A stretch of 64,000 bases of DNA from an uncultured Brevundimonas sp. (GTDB lineage Bacteria; Pseudomonadota; Alphaproteobacteria; Caulobacterales; Caulobacteraceae), in NCBI RefSeq assembly GCF_937863155.1, contig NZ_CALMFB010000024.1, forward strand, positions 105,327-169,326, in the 5' to 3' direction. Numbering within the stretch: the stretch's first letter is position 1; every line of letters begins with the position of its first letter. Under the pieces are notes generated by a model. That model searched no databases and was not told the DNA's origin. It saw nothing but the letters and a program-made list of their open reading frames with translations. Shown piece after piece: positions 35,460-43,007 of this stretch. A program made the translations under genes and the position numbers.

Positions 35460-36890
35460 TCAGCGGATGCTGACCAACTGTCCCTTGTCCGTCAGCACAT
35501 AAAGCGCGCCATTATAGGCCGCCGGCGCGATGTAGGACGCCGCGCCCAGTCGCAGGGTCGCCTCGACCGCACCGGTCTTGGGGTTCAGACCCACCAGTTC
35601 GCCATCCGAGTTGACCAGCACCAGCCGGTTGGACGCCAGCAGCGGCCCGGCCCAGTCGGGGCGCACCGTGCGGTCGAACACGCCCAGGAAGCCGCCTTCC
35701 TGACGCACCCGACCCTCGTTCAGGTCGCGGGTCCAGTAGACTTGGCCGGTTTCGCGGTTGACCACGGTCAGTTCGCCCGCCTTGGAGACGACGAACACCA
35801 CATCACCCGCCGGCAGGGGCGCATTGACGCCCGCGACCGGCAGTTGCCAGCGCGGCTGGCCCGAGCGGATGTCCATGGCCGACAGCACGCCCGAATGGCT
35901 GACGGCATAGACATTGCCGCGGCTGATGACGGGACGGCCGGCGATGTCGCGGATTTCCGACAGGGCGCTGGTGCGGCTGGTGCGGCTCAGCACCTGTTGC
36001 CACAGCTGCTGCCCGTTCGAGGCGCGCAGGGCGACCACTTCACCCGAAGAGAAGGGCGCGATCACCGTGTCGCCGGTCACCGCCGGGCTGGAGGCGCGCA
36101 TGACGCGGGCCGGCTCGGTGATGCCGCGATAGGTCCAGTGCTGGTCGCCGGTATTGACGTCGAAGGCCAACAGCTGGTTGTCGATATCGACCACGAACAC
36201 CCGTCCGCCTGCGACGGTCGGCGCGCCGTGGATCGGCGCATCGACACGATGGCTCCAGACCACGGCGCCGGTGGCGGCGTTCAGCGCCGTCATGGTGCGA
36301 TAACCGGATGAGACGAACACCTTGTCCCCGGCCACGGCCACGCCGCCGCCGAAACCGCCCGAAACGGCGCCGCTGCCGCCGCTGATCAGCGGCAGGCCCA
36401 GAACGCCGGAGCCCGGCTCGCGCTCATTCGGCTTGACGCTGGCCTTCCAGGCGACGGCGCCGGTGGCGGCGTCCACCGCCGTGACGGTCGAATCGCCGTC
36501 CAGAACGAAGACGCGGCCGTTGTTGGCCACGATGGGGGCCATCACCTGGGTGGTGCGGCCGGACCCGACGCCGATGTCACGACGCCAGGCGACGGTGAAG
36601 TCGGCGGCGGCGATCACATGTTCGACCGCATTCTCGGCGTTGCCGCCCGGCTGGGTCCAGGCGGTCGCGGCCTGAGGCCCCGGCAGGAAGAAGTCGCGGC
36701 CCGACAGGGCGGCCGACGGGGCCAGCCTCTGTTCGAAATCCAGCACCGAGATGCGCTCGCCCTGGCTGGCGACGGCGGTGGGGGCCTCGGAGCCGCCAAG
36801 GTTGAACGGCAGGGCGCGGCGAACCGTGCCGCAGGCCGCGACCGTGGCGGCCATGCCGCAGATCAGGGCGACTTTCAGGACGCGGGACAT
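35460..36890 (-). CDS. bamB: outer membrane assembly lipoprotein BamB
   Basis: 476 residues. The lipoprotein signal ends TVAAC with Cys20. The mature protein is an eight-bladed PQQ-type propeller: repeated blade motifs such as GRVFVLDGDSTVTAVDAATGAVAW, DKVFVSSGYRTMTALNAATGAVVW and GGRVFVVDIDNQLLAFDVNTGDQHW are obvious. BamB is part of the BAM complex that inserts beta-barrel proteins. It sits between a YfgM-like gene and der, the order found in many Proteobacteria. Confidence 0.95.
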   Translation of the reverse strand: MSRVLKVALICGMAATVAACGTVRRALPFNLGGSEAPTAVASQGERISVLDFEQRLAPSAALSGRDFFLPGPQAATAWTQPGGNAENAVEHVIAAADFTVAWRRDIGVGSGRTTQVMAPIVANNGRVFVLDGDSTVTAVDAATGAVAWKASVKPNEREPGSGVLGLPLISGGSGAVSGGFGGGVAVAGDKVFVSSGYRTMTALNAATGAVVWSHRVDAPIHGAPTVAGGRVFVVDIDNQLLAFDVNTGDQHWTYRGITEPARVMRASSPAVTGDTVIAPFSSGEVVALRASNGQQLWQQVLSRTSRTSALSEIRDIAGRPVISRGNVYAVSHSGVLSAMDIRSGQPRWQLPVAGVNAPLPAGDVVFVVSKAGELTVVNRETGQVYWTRDLNEGRVRQEGGFLGVFDRTVRPDWAGPLLASNRLVLVNSDGELVGLNPKTGAVEATLRLGAASYIAPAAYNGALYVLTDKGQLVSIR

Positions 36891-36919
36891 GGGCGGTCTT
36901 TCGCTCTTATTCCGAACGG

Positions 36920-37732
36920 TTACTGGGCAGGCGCGGCGGCGGCAGGCGCGGCCTGGCTCGTCTGCGCCCGAGCTTGGGCCTGGGCCTGGGCCTGGGCCTG
37001 GGCTTGCGCCTGAGCTTGAGCGACCTGGACGCCGAGGCGGTCCATTTCGTCCACGATTCGGGCCAGGGCCGGCGCCGTGCCCGAATCGATGGTGTCAATG
37101 CCGGCCTGGGCGCGCTGGCGCACCTGTTCGGGCACGTCCTGGCCCAGCTGCAGCTGGACGAAGGTCGAGCGCGCGGGCTGGATCTGGCCCATCTGCAGTT
37201 GCGCCATGGCCAGGGCTTCCTGGGCGAAGGGACGCAGCGGACGGCCTTCCTGGGTCAAGGGCTCCAGACGCTTCTGCACATCGGCGAATTTGGCGTTGTC
37301 CAGCTTGCCTTCCATCACCAGCCAGGCGGCCTTCAGCGCGGCCTGGTCGGTCAGCAGCGGATCGCGCGAGGCCTTGGCGGCCTCGTCATACAGGCGGATG
37401 GCCTCGGGGACGTCTTCGCGCTGGACGGCCAGACCGGCCTGCTGGGTCAGGGCCAGAACGCGATAGGCGCCGCCGCCGACCTTGGCGGCCTCCTCGAAGG
37501 CGGCCTTGGCGCCGTTCAGGTCCTGGGCCTGCAGGGCCTCCATGCCGCGGTCATAGGCGACCGACGCCTTGGACGCATTGGATGTCTGGAAGCTGTCCCA
37601 GGCCCACCAGGCCAGGGCGGCCGCCAGGGCCACGGCCAGCAGACCGCCGACGATCGGCAGCCAGACGCGCGCCATGCGGCGATAGCGGTCGGAACGAAGG
37701 TCTTCCTCGACCTGCTCGAAGACATCAACCAC
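36920..37732 (-). CDS. YfgM-like TPR membrane protein
   Basis: 270 residues. GTG at 37732 gives MVDVFEQVEEDLRSDRYRRM; an upstream TTG adds five residues and is less likely. One membrane segment at about 23-45 (VWLPIVGGLLAVALAAALAWWAW) is followed by tetratricopeptide repeats (ASVAYDRGMEALQAQDLNGA, PEAIRLYDEAAKAS, FAQEALAMAQLQMGQIQPA). The C-terminus contains an Ala-Gln dipeptide run encoded by a hexamer repeat (36974-37020). YfgM in E. coli is a periplasmic chaperone tied to SecYEG; the bamB-der context supports this. Confidence 0.88.
   Translation of the reverse strand: MVDVFEQVEEDLRSDRYRRMARVWLPIVGGLLAVALAAALAWWAWDSFQTSNASKASVAYDRGMEALQAQDLNGAKAAFEEAAKVGGGAYRVLALTQQAGLAVQREDVPEAIRLYDEAAKASRDPLLTDQAALKAAWLVMEGKLDNAKFADVQKRLEPLTQEGRPLRPFAQEALAMAQLQMGQIQPARSTFVQLQLGQDVPEQVRQRAQAGIDTIDSGTAPALARIVDEMDRLGVQVAQAQAQAQAQAQAQAQARAQTSQAAPAAAAPAQ
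36974..37020. repeat. hexamer tandem repeat encoding an Ala-Gln run
   Basis: About eight degenerate units of GGGCCT/GAGCTT on the + strand code for repeated Ala-Gln in the C-terminus of the TPR protein. Because the unit is six bases, copy-number change would alter length without shifting the frame. Confidence 0.75.
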
Positions 37733-37812
37733 GGAACGTCGCCCCAAAAACCGCTGACAGCAAAAACCGGCGCGACCCTAGAGGCTTGCAACCGTCGCCG
37801 CAACGCGGACGA

Positions 37813-38649
37813 TCACGGCTGGACCGGCTTTTTCGAGAAGTAGGTCTCGACTTCGGCAGGAAAACGGCGGGCGCGCACGTCGGCGGCGTATTCGGCGACC
37901 GCCCGGTCGATTTCGCCACGCAGTCCGGCATAGCGGCGCACGAATTTCGGCGTCCAGTCGAACAGGCCCAGCATGTCGGGCGCCACCAGGATCTGGCCGT
38001 CGCACGCCGACGAGGCGCCGATGCCGATGGTGGGCTTGTCGATGGCGGCCGTGATCTCGCGCGCCAGCCCTTCGGCCACGCCCTCGATCACCACCGAAAA
38101 GGCGCCGGCGTCGGCGGTGGCCTCGGCCTCGGCCATGACGCGCAGGCGCTCCTCTTCGGTGCGCCCCTTGGCCTTGAAGGCGCCGTCGGTCAGCACCGCC
38201 TGGGGCCGCAGGCCGACATGGCCCATGACCGGAATGCCGCGTTGGACCAGATAGTCGATGGTCTGGGGCACCGTCGGGCCGCTTTCCAGCTTGACCCCTT
38301 GCGCGCCCGTTTCCTTCATCACGCGGGCGCAGTTTTCATACGCCTGCTCCTTGCCGCCCTCATAGCTGCCGAAGGGCATGTCGATGACGACCATGGCCCG
38401 CCGGGCGCCGCGCATGACCGCCTGGCCGTGCAGGATCATCATCTCCAGCGTCACGCCGACCGTATTGGGCAGGCCGTGCACCACCATGCCGACGCTGTCG
38501 CCGACCAGCAGCAGGTCGCAATGGGCGTCCAGGATCTCGGCCGTCGGCGCGTCATAGGCGGTCAGGCAGACGATCGGCTCGCCCCCTTTCCGCGCCAGGA
38601 TGTCGGGTGCGGCGATCCGGCGGACCGTCTCCTGCTTCTGGCTGGACAA
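37813..38649 (-). CDS. panB: 3-methyl-2-oxobutanoate hydroxymethyltransferase
   Basis: 278 residues. It makes ketopantoate for pantothenate/CoA synthesis. Signatures: [62 protein letters not shown] and [10 protein letters not shown]. The start is TTG at 38649, directly after the TAG of the upstream anti-sigma-like gene; AGGAG six bases before TTG lies inside that gene. This packing means panB can be read from the ECF sigma transcript. Confidence 0.95.
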   Translation of the reverse strand: MSSQKQETVRRIAAPDILARKGGEPIVCLTAYDAPTAEILDAHCDLLLVGDSVGMVVHGLPNTVGVTLEMMILHGQAVMRGARRAMVVIDMPFGSYEGGKEQAYENCARVMKETGAQGVKLESGPTVPQTIDYLVQRGIPVMGHVGLRPQAVLTDGAFKAKGRTEEERLRVMAEAEATADAGAFSVVIEGVAEGLAREITAAIDKPTIGIGASSACDGQILVAPDMLGLFDWTPKFVRRYAGLRGEIDRAVAEYAADVRARRFPAEVETYFSKKPVQP

Positions 38650-39063
38650 CTACATCTCCTGGGACAGCTTCATGGCGCCGGCGGCCAGCAAGGCGACCAG
38701 CGCCGCCGCCGTCAGCCAGAATAGCTGCATCGCCCCCATCGATCCAAGGCTCAGGTTCGCCAGGCCCATCTGATCCAGGGATCCCTGGATATCCGACTGG
38801 GCCGCCGCCACGACTGAACGGGCGCCTTCGGTCATCTGGCCGCCGCCGATGGCGGCGCGGCCGAACGCCAGGTCCATGCCGGCCACTTCGCGCACAGCCG
38901 TCAGCCCGCCCAGCAGGCCCGCCACGCCCAGAACCACGGTCCGCACCCGCGAACGCTTGGCCAACCGCCCCTGCACCTCCAGCGCGAACAGATCGGCGTC
39001 GGCCATGGGGGGCGTCTGGGCGAACAGACGCTCGACGAAGGGATCGAACTCGTCAGCCGACAT
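38650..39063 (-). CDS. small membrane protein, putative anti-sigma partner (cassette A)
   Basis: 137 residues from the ATG at 39063. Its first 11 bases overlap the end of the ECF sigma gene, and the copy in cassette B overlaps its sigma gene by the same amount. The N-terminus DPFVERLFAQTPPMADADLFALEVQGRLAKR resembles RLFAAQRPPARDLAFETAVAERIARR in cassette B. Two hydrophobic segments follow (VRTVVLGVAGLLGGLTAV and LFWLTAAALVALLAAGAM). No HxxxCxxC zinc motif is present. The anti-sigma role is inferred from position only. Confidence 0.68.
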   Translation of the reverse strand: MSADEFDPFVERLFAQTPPMADADLFALEVQGRLAKRSRVRTVVLGVAGLLGGLTAVREVAGMDLAFGRAAIGGGQMTEGARSVVAAAQSDIQGSLDQMGLANLSLGSMGAMQLFWLTAAALVALLAAGAMKLSQEM

Positions 39064-39607
39064 CGGCCGTCCTCCCGGGCTGCGCCTGCGGCTGAAGCCG
39101 GGCGCGGAGTTTATCCAGACCACGTTTGACATGAGACTTCACCGTTCCCAGCGGCAAATCCATGGCGGCGGCGATTTCCGGGTGGGACAGACCCGCGCCA
39201 TGGCACAATGAAACGCACAGACGTTCGACCTCGCTCAGCCCCTTCAGGGCGTCGTCCAGGTCCATGCGGCCGTCCGTATCGGCGGCCGGGGCCGCCTGAT
39301 CCGTCTCGATCGCATCGACATAGCGGGCCTCGCGGGCGATGCGCTTCAGATAGAGCCGCGCCGCGATCCGCTTGACCCAGCCCGCGAAGGGGCCGTCGCC
39401 GCGAAACTCGGCGCATTTCTCGAACGCTTGCAAAAAGGCGTCCTGGGCCACGTCGTCGGCCAGGGACGGCGCGGCGCCCATCCGGCGCAGCAGACCGCGC
39501 ACGGCCGAACCGTGCCGCCGGACCAGTTCGCCGAACTCGCGCCGCCCGCCGGCCGCCGACAGGGCGGCCAGCTCGGTGTCATGCAGGTCTCTGATGGACG
39601 GAACCAT
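39053..39607 (-). CDS. ECF-type RNA polymerase sigma factor (cassette A)
   Basis: 184 residues. Region 2 is visible as REFGELVRRHGSAVRGLLRRM and SLADDVAQDAFLQAFEKCAEFRG, and region 4 as DALKGLSEVERLCVSLCHGAGLSHPEIAAAMDLPLGTVKSHVKRGLDKLRARL. Region 3 is absent, as in ECF (group 4) factors. It starts 25 bases after the DUF6249-like gene. A second ECF gene of similar layout lies 1.7 kb away. Confidence 0.92.
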   Translation of the reverse strand: MVPSIRDLHDTELAALSAAGGRREFGELVRRHGSAVRGLLRRMGAAPSLADDVAQDAFLQAFEKCAEFRGDGPFAGWVKRIAARLYLKRIAREARYVDAIETDQAAPAADTDGRMDLDDALKGLSEVERLCVSLCHGAGLSHPEIAAAMDLPLGTVKSHVKRGLDKLRARLQPQAQPGRTADVG

Positions 39608-39632
39608 GCCGTCGCCCCCTCGCCCGCGCGCC

Positions 39633-40037
39633 TCAGTCCTTGTTCTTGTTGAAGAAGCTCAGGACGATATAGGCCAGACCGATGGTCACCGGGATGCAGG
39701 CCAGGCCCAGCAGGCCGTTGCTGACGCCGTCTTCCCAGCCGCCGTTGACCGAGTTGAAGTCCTTCACCAGGGCGAAGGCGATGGTGCCGATGCCCACGGC
39801 CAGCCAGATGATGCCCCGGCGGATGTCGCGGGTGCGCGACGGCAGGGCGCGGGCCGCTTCGTTCGACAGGGCCTCGATCACCTCGGGCGGCAGGGGCTGG
39901 CCCTTGTCGATGGCGGCGCGCACCGTCTTCTGCATGTCGCGGCGCTCGCGCGTCTTGAAATAGGTCGGGCCGACGATGATGGCCGTGATGGTGCCGAAGA
40001 CCGACAGGATGGCGATGACCGGAATGAAGTCTTCCAT
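39633..40037 (-). CDS. DUF6249-like small membrane protein (cassette A)
   Basis: 134 residues with three membrane segments (FIPVIAILSVFGTITAIIVG, IIWLAVGIGTIAFALV and LGLACIPVTIGLAYIVLSFF). A polar segment KTVRAAIDKGQPLPPEVIEALS between the first two resembles LLRTYAEKGQEPPEALLKVL in the cassette B protein. Proteins of this kind (DUF6249 family by resemblance) have no known function. It is the first gene of the cassette and is placed to sense an envelope signal; that is inference. Confidence 0.8.
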   Translation of the reverse strand: MEDFIPVIAILSVFGTITAIIVGPTYFKTRERRDMQKTVRAAIDKGQPLPPEVIEALSNEAARALPSRTRDIRRGIIWLAVGIGTIAFALVKDFNSVNGGWEDGVSNGLLGLACIPVTIGLAYIVLSFFNKNKD

Positions 40038-40116
40038 GTTTGAACTCCCCGCTTTGGATCATGTGCGCCCCAGCGTGATGCCGGGGCCTTCTGACAACAA
40101 GAGACTGCGAACCCCG

Positions 40117-40138
40117 CCGATGGATGCGTCGCCCAAGG
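40117..40138 (-). promoter_or_regulatory. candidate shared promoter/operator element, cassette A
   Basis: On the minus strand, TTTCA-N11-GCATCC-ATCGG lies about 80-100 bases upstream of the cassette A ATG. A similar TTCA-N8-GCATCC-GATCGG is found about 70-98 bases upstream of cassette B. Shared sequence near both starts suggests common control, but the spacers differ by three bases. Confidence 0.3.
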
Positions 40139-40145
40139 TGAAACT

Positions 40146-40174
40146 TTCGACAGGTTCGTGAAACCGGTTACACT
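40146..40174 (+). promoter_or_regulatory. predicted promoter of the endonuclease/phosphatase-family gene
   Basis: TTCGAC (40146-40151) and TACACT (40169-40174) are 17 bases apart, a sigma70-like pattern, ending 30 bases before the ATG at 40205. GGAGG is at the right distance ahead of that ATG. Confidence 0.45.
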
Positions 40175-40204
40175 GGCGCCGAAATCGTCGTCTGGGAGGA
40201 CGCC

Positions 40205-41014
40205 ATGATCGCCCGCCGCACCTTGATCACCGGCCTGGGGGCCGCCGCCGTGGCCGGTTGCGCCACGACGCGGGCGACCGGCGTCGCGCCTTCTCTGAAG
40301 CTGGCCTGTTTCAACATCTGGCACAATCAGGGCGACTGGGCCGCGCGACGGCCGCTGCTGATCCAGGCGCTGCGCGACGCCGACGCCGACGTGATCGGCC
40401 TGCAAGAGGTGCTGGAGGATGCGGCCGTCGACCTGCCGAACCAGGCGCGCGACCTGGCGCAAGCGCTAGGGGGATACGAAGTGCACTTCTGCTCAACCGA
40501 CGCCGAGGGGGCGCCGCGTCGGTATGGCAACGCCATCCTGTCGCGCCTGCCGGTCATCCAGCATGACTGGAAGAAGCTGGAGCCGCTGGACGACTATCGC
40601 ACCGCCATCCGGGCGCGGGTCCGGGTCGGCGGCCGCGCCGTCGACATCGTCAACACCCACCTGGCTTGGCAGGCCGACGCCCAGGCAGTGCGCGCGCGTC
40701 AGATCGCCGACCTGATGGCCTGGCTGCCCCGGGACCGGACGCCGCTGATCGTCATGGGCGATTTCAATGCGGTTCAGGAGGACGCCGGCCTGAACGCCCT
40801 GACCGGCCCCGGCTTCTTCAGCGCCCTGCCCCGCAACAGCGTCGACACCACCCTGAACCCGGCCAAGGGCCACCCGAACCGGGTCATCGACCATATCTTC
40901 GCTCAGGAGACGGCCTTTGCGCCCGTCAGCGCCCGGCGCATCGGCGACCAGCCGACCCAGGGCGAATATCCGTCAGACCATTTCGGCGTGGCCGCGACCG
41001 TCAGCCTGCGTTGA
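40205..41014 (+). CDS. endonuclease/exonuclease/phosphatase family lipoprotein
   Basis: 269 residues. The N-terminus has RRTLITGLGAAAVAGC, a Tat-like twin-arginine signal with a lipobox Cys19. The fold motifs are complete: LACFNIWHNQG, DVIGLQEVLEDA, VNTHLAWQ, PLIVMGDFNAVQEDAG and YPSDHFGVAATV. Relatives include DNase I-like nucleases and sphingomyelinases. Export plus lipidation suggests it acts in the periplasm or outside. It stands between two ECF cassettes and converges with one, overlapping by 14 bases. Confidence 0.87.
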   Translation: MIARRTLITGLGAAAVAGCATTRATGVAPSLKLACFNIWHNQGDWAARRPLLIQALRDADADVIGLQEVLEDAAVDLPNQARDLAQALGGYEVHFCSTDAEGAPRRYGNAILSRLPVIQHDWKKLEPLDDYRTAIRARVRVGGRAVDIVNTHLAWQADAQAVRARQIADLMAWLPRDRTPLIVMGDFNAVQEDAGLNALTGPGFFSALPRNSVDTTLNPAKGHPNRVIDHIFAQETAFAPVSARRIGDQPTQGEYPSDHFGVAATVSLR

Positions 41015-41300
41015 ACCGGCGCGTCAGCCGCAGGGCCGCCGTCGCCGTCAGCCCGCCCAGCACCAGCATCGCCGCCGTGGGCGCCAAAGCCTGGCCCAGC
41101 GTCTGGCCCAGGGTCGCCGCCACCGGCTGAAGCCCCCACAGCGCCGCCGTGGCCGCCACGGCCCAGGGCGCCATGGCCCCGACCGCGCCCCAGGCGCGCC
41201 GCCGGGCGATCCGCTCGGCCACCGCCGTCTCGAACGCCAGGTCGCGCGCGGGCGGCCTCTGGGCGGCGAACAGGCGGTTCAGCGTGTCCTCAGGCGTCAT
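41001..41300 (-). CDS. small membrane protein, putative anti-sigma partner (cassette B)
   Basis: 99 residues from the ATG at 41300, overlapping the sigma gene by 11 bases as in cassette A. N-terminal TLNRLFAAQRPPARDLAFETAVAERIARRR aligns with the cassette A protein. Two hydrophobic segments (GAMAPWAVAATAALWG and TAAMLVLGGLTATAAL) follow. No zinc anti-sigma motif is present. A regulatory role is inferred from the repeated gene order. Confidence 0.68.
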   Translation of the reverse strand: MTPEDTLNRLFAAQRPPARDLAFETAVAERIARRRAWGAVGAMAPWAVAATAALWGLQPVAATLGQTLGQALAPTAAMLVLGGLTATAALRLTRRFNAG

Positions 41301-41820
41301 CGGACCCTCCCAGCGCCGCCAGCAGGCGCGTGCGTCCGCGCGCAACATGCGACTTCACCGTGCCCAGGGGCAAGCCCAGGGCCGAGGCCGCCTCGGAATG
41401 CGACCAGCCGTCGGCCAGGCACAAGGCCACACAGGCCCGCACATCGGGCGCCAGGTCGCCCATCGCCCGCGCCATGGCCATGCGGTCCTCGTGCGACACC
41501 CCCGGCGGCGTCTCGGCCGCCTCCAGCCAGGCGGCGTCGCGCGCGGCGCCCCGGCGTCGGGACCGGATGTGATCCTGCGCCCGCCGCCACGCCACGCCCA
41601 GCAGCCAGGACCGGAAACGCGCCGGCTCCTTCAGCGCCCGCAGCGTCGTCCAGGCGGCGATGAAGGTGTCTTGCGCCACATCGTCCGCCTCGGCCCAGCC
41701 GCCGCCCAGGGTGCGGCGCAGGAAGGCCCGCACCGGCGCCTGATGCTGCTGGACCAGACGGGCGAAGGCCACGTCCGATCCGCCTTGCGCGCGGCGCACC
41801 CATTCGGCCTCGTCGCTCAA
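41290..41820 (-). CDS. ECF-type RNA polymerase sigma factor (cassette B)
   Basis: 176 residues. Region 2: VAFARLVQQHQAPVRAFLRRTLGGGWAEADDVAQDTFIAAWTTL. Region 4: VRACVALCLADGWSHSEAASALGLPLGTVKSHVARGRTRLLAAL. The stretch LPLGTVKSHV(A/K)RG is shared with the cassette A sigma factor, so the two are paralogues though diverged elsewhere. It begins 30 bases after the upstream membrane-protein gene. Confidence 0.92.
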   Translation of the reverse strand: MSDEAEWVRRAQGGSDVAFARLVQQHQAPVRAFLRRTLGGGWAEADDVAQDTFIAAWTTLRALKEPARFRSWLLGVAWRRAQDHIRSRRRGAARDAAWLEAAETPPGVSHEDRMAMARAMGDLAPDVRACVALCLADGWSHSEAASALGLPLGTVKSHVARGRTRLLAALGGSDDA

Positions 41821-41850
41821 GGCCGCCTCCCCTGCCCCGTCGCCCCGCGA

Positions 41851-42273
41851 TCACTCGCCGCCCCGGCGACGCCCCCGCTTCATCAGGGTCGAGACCAGGC
41901 AGGCCACGCAGACCGAGCCCAGCACGAAGGCGACGATCAGAAACGCCTGGCCCGCGCCATACATGTCGGCCCAGGCGGCATAGCCGAAACCGGCCGCCAG
42001 CAGCCCGAACAGCACCACCGAGAACCAGTTGCCTTCATTGGACTTGGACGGAGCGTCATAGGCGCCGCCGAAGAACTCGGTGTCGCTGTCGATCGGGCGG
42101 TTCAGCACCTTCAACAGGGCCTCGGGCGGCTCCTGCCCCTTCTCGGCATAGGTCCGCAGCAGGTCCAACGTCTCCTTCTGGCGGCGATAGTTCAGGAAGC
42201 TGGTGAAGCCCCCGACCACGAACCAGGCCATGGGGAACATCAGCCACCAGTAGGAACGGAACAGGTCTTCCAT
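41851..42273 (-). CDS. DUF6249-like small membrane protein (cassette B)
   Basis: 140 residues. MEDLFRSYWWLMFPMAWFVVGGFTSFL begins like the cassette A protein (MEDFIPV). The polar segment ETLDLLRTYAEKGQEPPEALLKVLNRPID is followed by two membrane segments (FSVVLFGLLAAGFGYAAWA and AFLIVAFVLGSVCVACLVSTL) and a basic end. AGGAGG precedes the ATG. Function unknown; first gene of its cassette. Confidence 0.8.
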   Translation of the reverse strand: MEDLFRSYWWLMFPMAWFVVGGFTSFLNYRRQKETLDLLRTYAEKGQEPPEALLKVLNRPIDSDTEFFGGAYDAPSKSNEGNWFSVVLFGLLAAGFGYAAWADMYGAGQAFLIVAFVLGSVCVACLVSTLMKRGRRRGGE

Positions 42274-42340
42274 CGTCTCATCCTCCTGACGCCGGCCGGT
42301 TCGCCGGATCGTCCTTCACCCCCTAGTCGTCACGCCCGTG

Positions 42341-42371
42341 CCGATCGGATGCAGAACGACTGAAGTTTTTC
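42341..42371 (-). promoter_or_regulatory. candidate shared promoter/operator element, cassette B
   Basis: On the minus strand, GAAAAACTTCA-N8-GCATCC-GATCGG spans the stop of the ArsC-like gene and ends 67 bases before the cassette B ATG. It resembles the element upstream of cassette A. Confidence 0.3.
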
Positions 42372-42717
42372 AGCCCAGGTCCAGGCCCGCATAGACGTCC
42401 GGCTTGAACCCGGCCACGCGGCGCGCGCCCGTGTCCAGGATCGGCCGCTTGATCATCGACGGATTGGCCAGCATCAGATCGACCGCGCGCCCGGCGTCCA
42501 GGTTCGCCTTGTCCGCATCCGGCAGGGCGCGGAACGTCGTGCCGGCGCGGTTCAGCACCGTCTCCCAGCCCAGTTCGCCGACCCAGGCCTCGACCCGCGT
42601 CCGGTCGATCCCGGCCTTCTTGTAGTCGTGGAACACATGCGCCACGCCGTTCTGGTCCAGCCAGGTCCGGGCCTTCTTGACCGTGTCGCAGTTGGGGATT
42701 CCGTACAGGGTGATCAT
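42370..42717 (-). CDS. ArsC/Spx-family reductase-like protein
   Basis: 115 residues from the ATG at 42717. MITLYGIPNCDTVKKARTWLDQNGVAHVFHDYKKAGIDRTRV is the ArsC-fold N-terminus with Cys10. RPILDTGARRVAGFKPDVY closes the domain. It lacks the CxxC of Spx and belongs to the YffB-like group, mostly of unknown function and possibly glutathione-linked. The longer upstream frame is not supported. Confidence 0.87.
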   Translation of the reverse strand: MITLYGIPNCDTVKKARTWLDQNGVAHVFHDYKKAGIDRTRVEAWVGELGWETVLNRAGTTFRALPDADKANLDAGRAVDLMLANPSMIKRPILDTGARRVAGFKPDVYAGLDLG

Positions 42718-42940
42718 GCCTCCGCATCTGGCGGCCCCGCGCAGGGGGATCAAGCGTTTTCGGGTGATGAGAACCGACGCCCACACACGCATGACGCGAG
42801 ACAATTGCGGCGCGTCATCCATGGGTCGTGACGCCATTCCGCCCGCGCCGGAAGCCCGCACAATTCGTTTACATATCCGCATAATCGCGATGAAGATTAG
42901 TCAGGGCACGCCCCTGATGGCCTGACGAACCCTGACGGAG

Positions 42941-42950
42941 GCGTTAACGC
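42941..42950. promoter_or_regulatory. palindrome GCGTTAACGC upstream of the exported-protein operon
   Basis: A perfect 10-bp palindrome ends 4 bases before the -35 element at 42955. Its location suits a regulator that acts on the following promoter. The 290-base spacer around it holds no gene. Confidence 0.45.
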
Positions 42951-42954
42951 AGGC

Positions 42955-42985
42955 TTGACGCAGCCCGACCGAACAGTGCTAGATC
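42955..42985 (+). promoter_or_regulatory. strong predicted housekeeping promoter
   Basis: TTGACGC (42955-42961) and GCTAGATC (42978-42985) match both halves of the Caulobacter housekeeping consensus TTGaCgS / GCtANAWC, with a 16-base spacer that is slightly longer than the usual 10-14. The ATG of the lipoprotein gene is 23 bases beyond the -10 element. Confidence 0.65.
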
Positions 42986-43007
42986 ATGGCCATTCAGGGG
43001 CTTTTTC

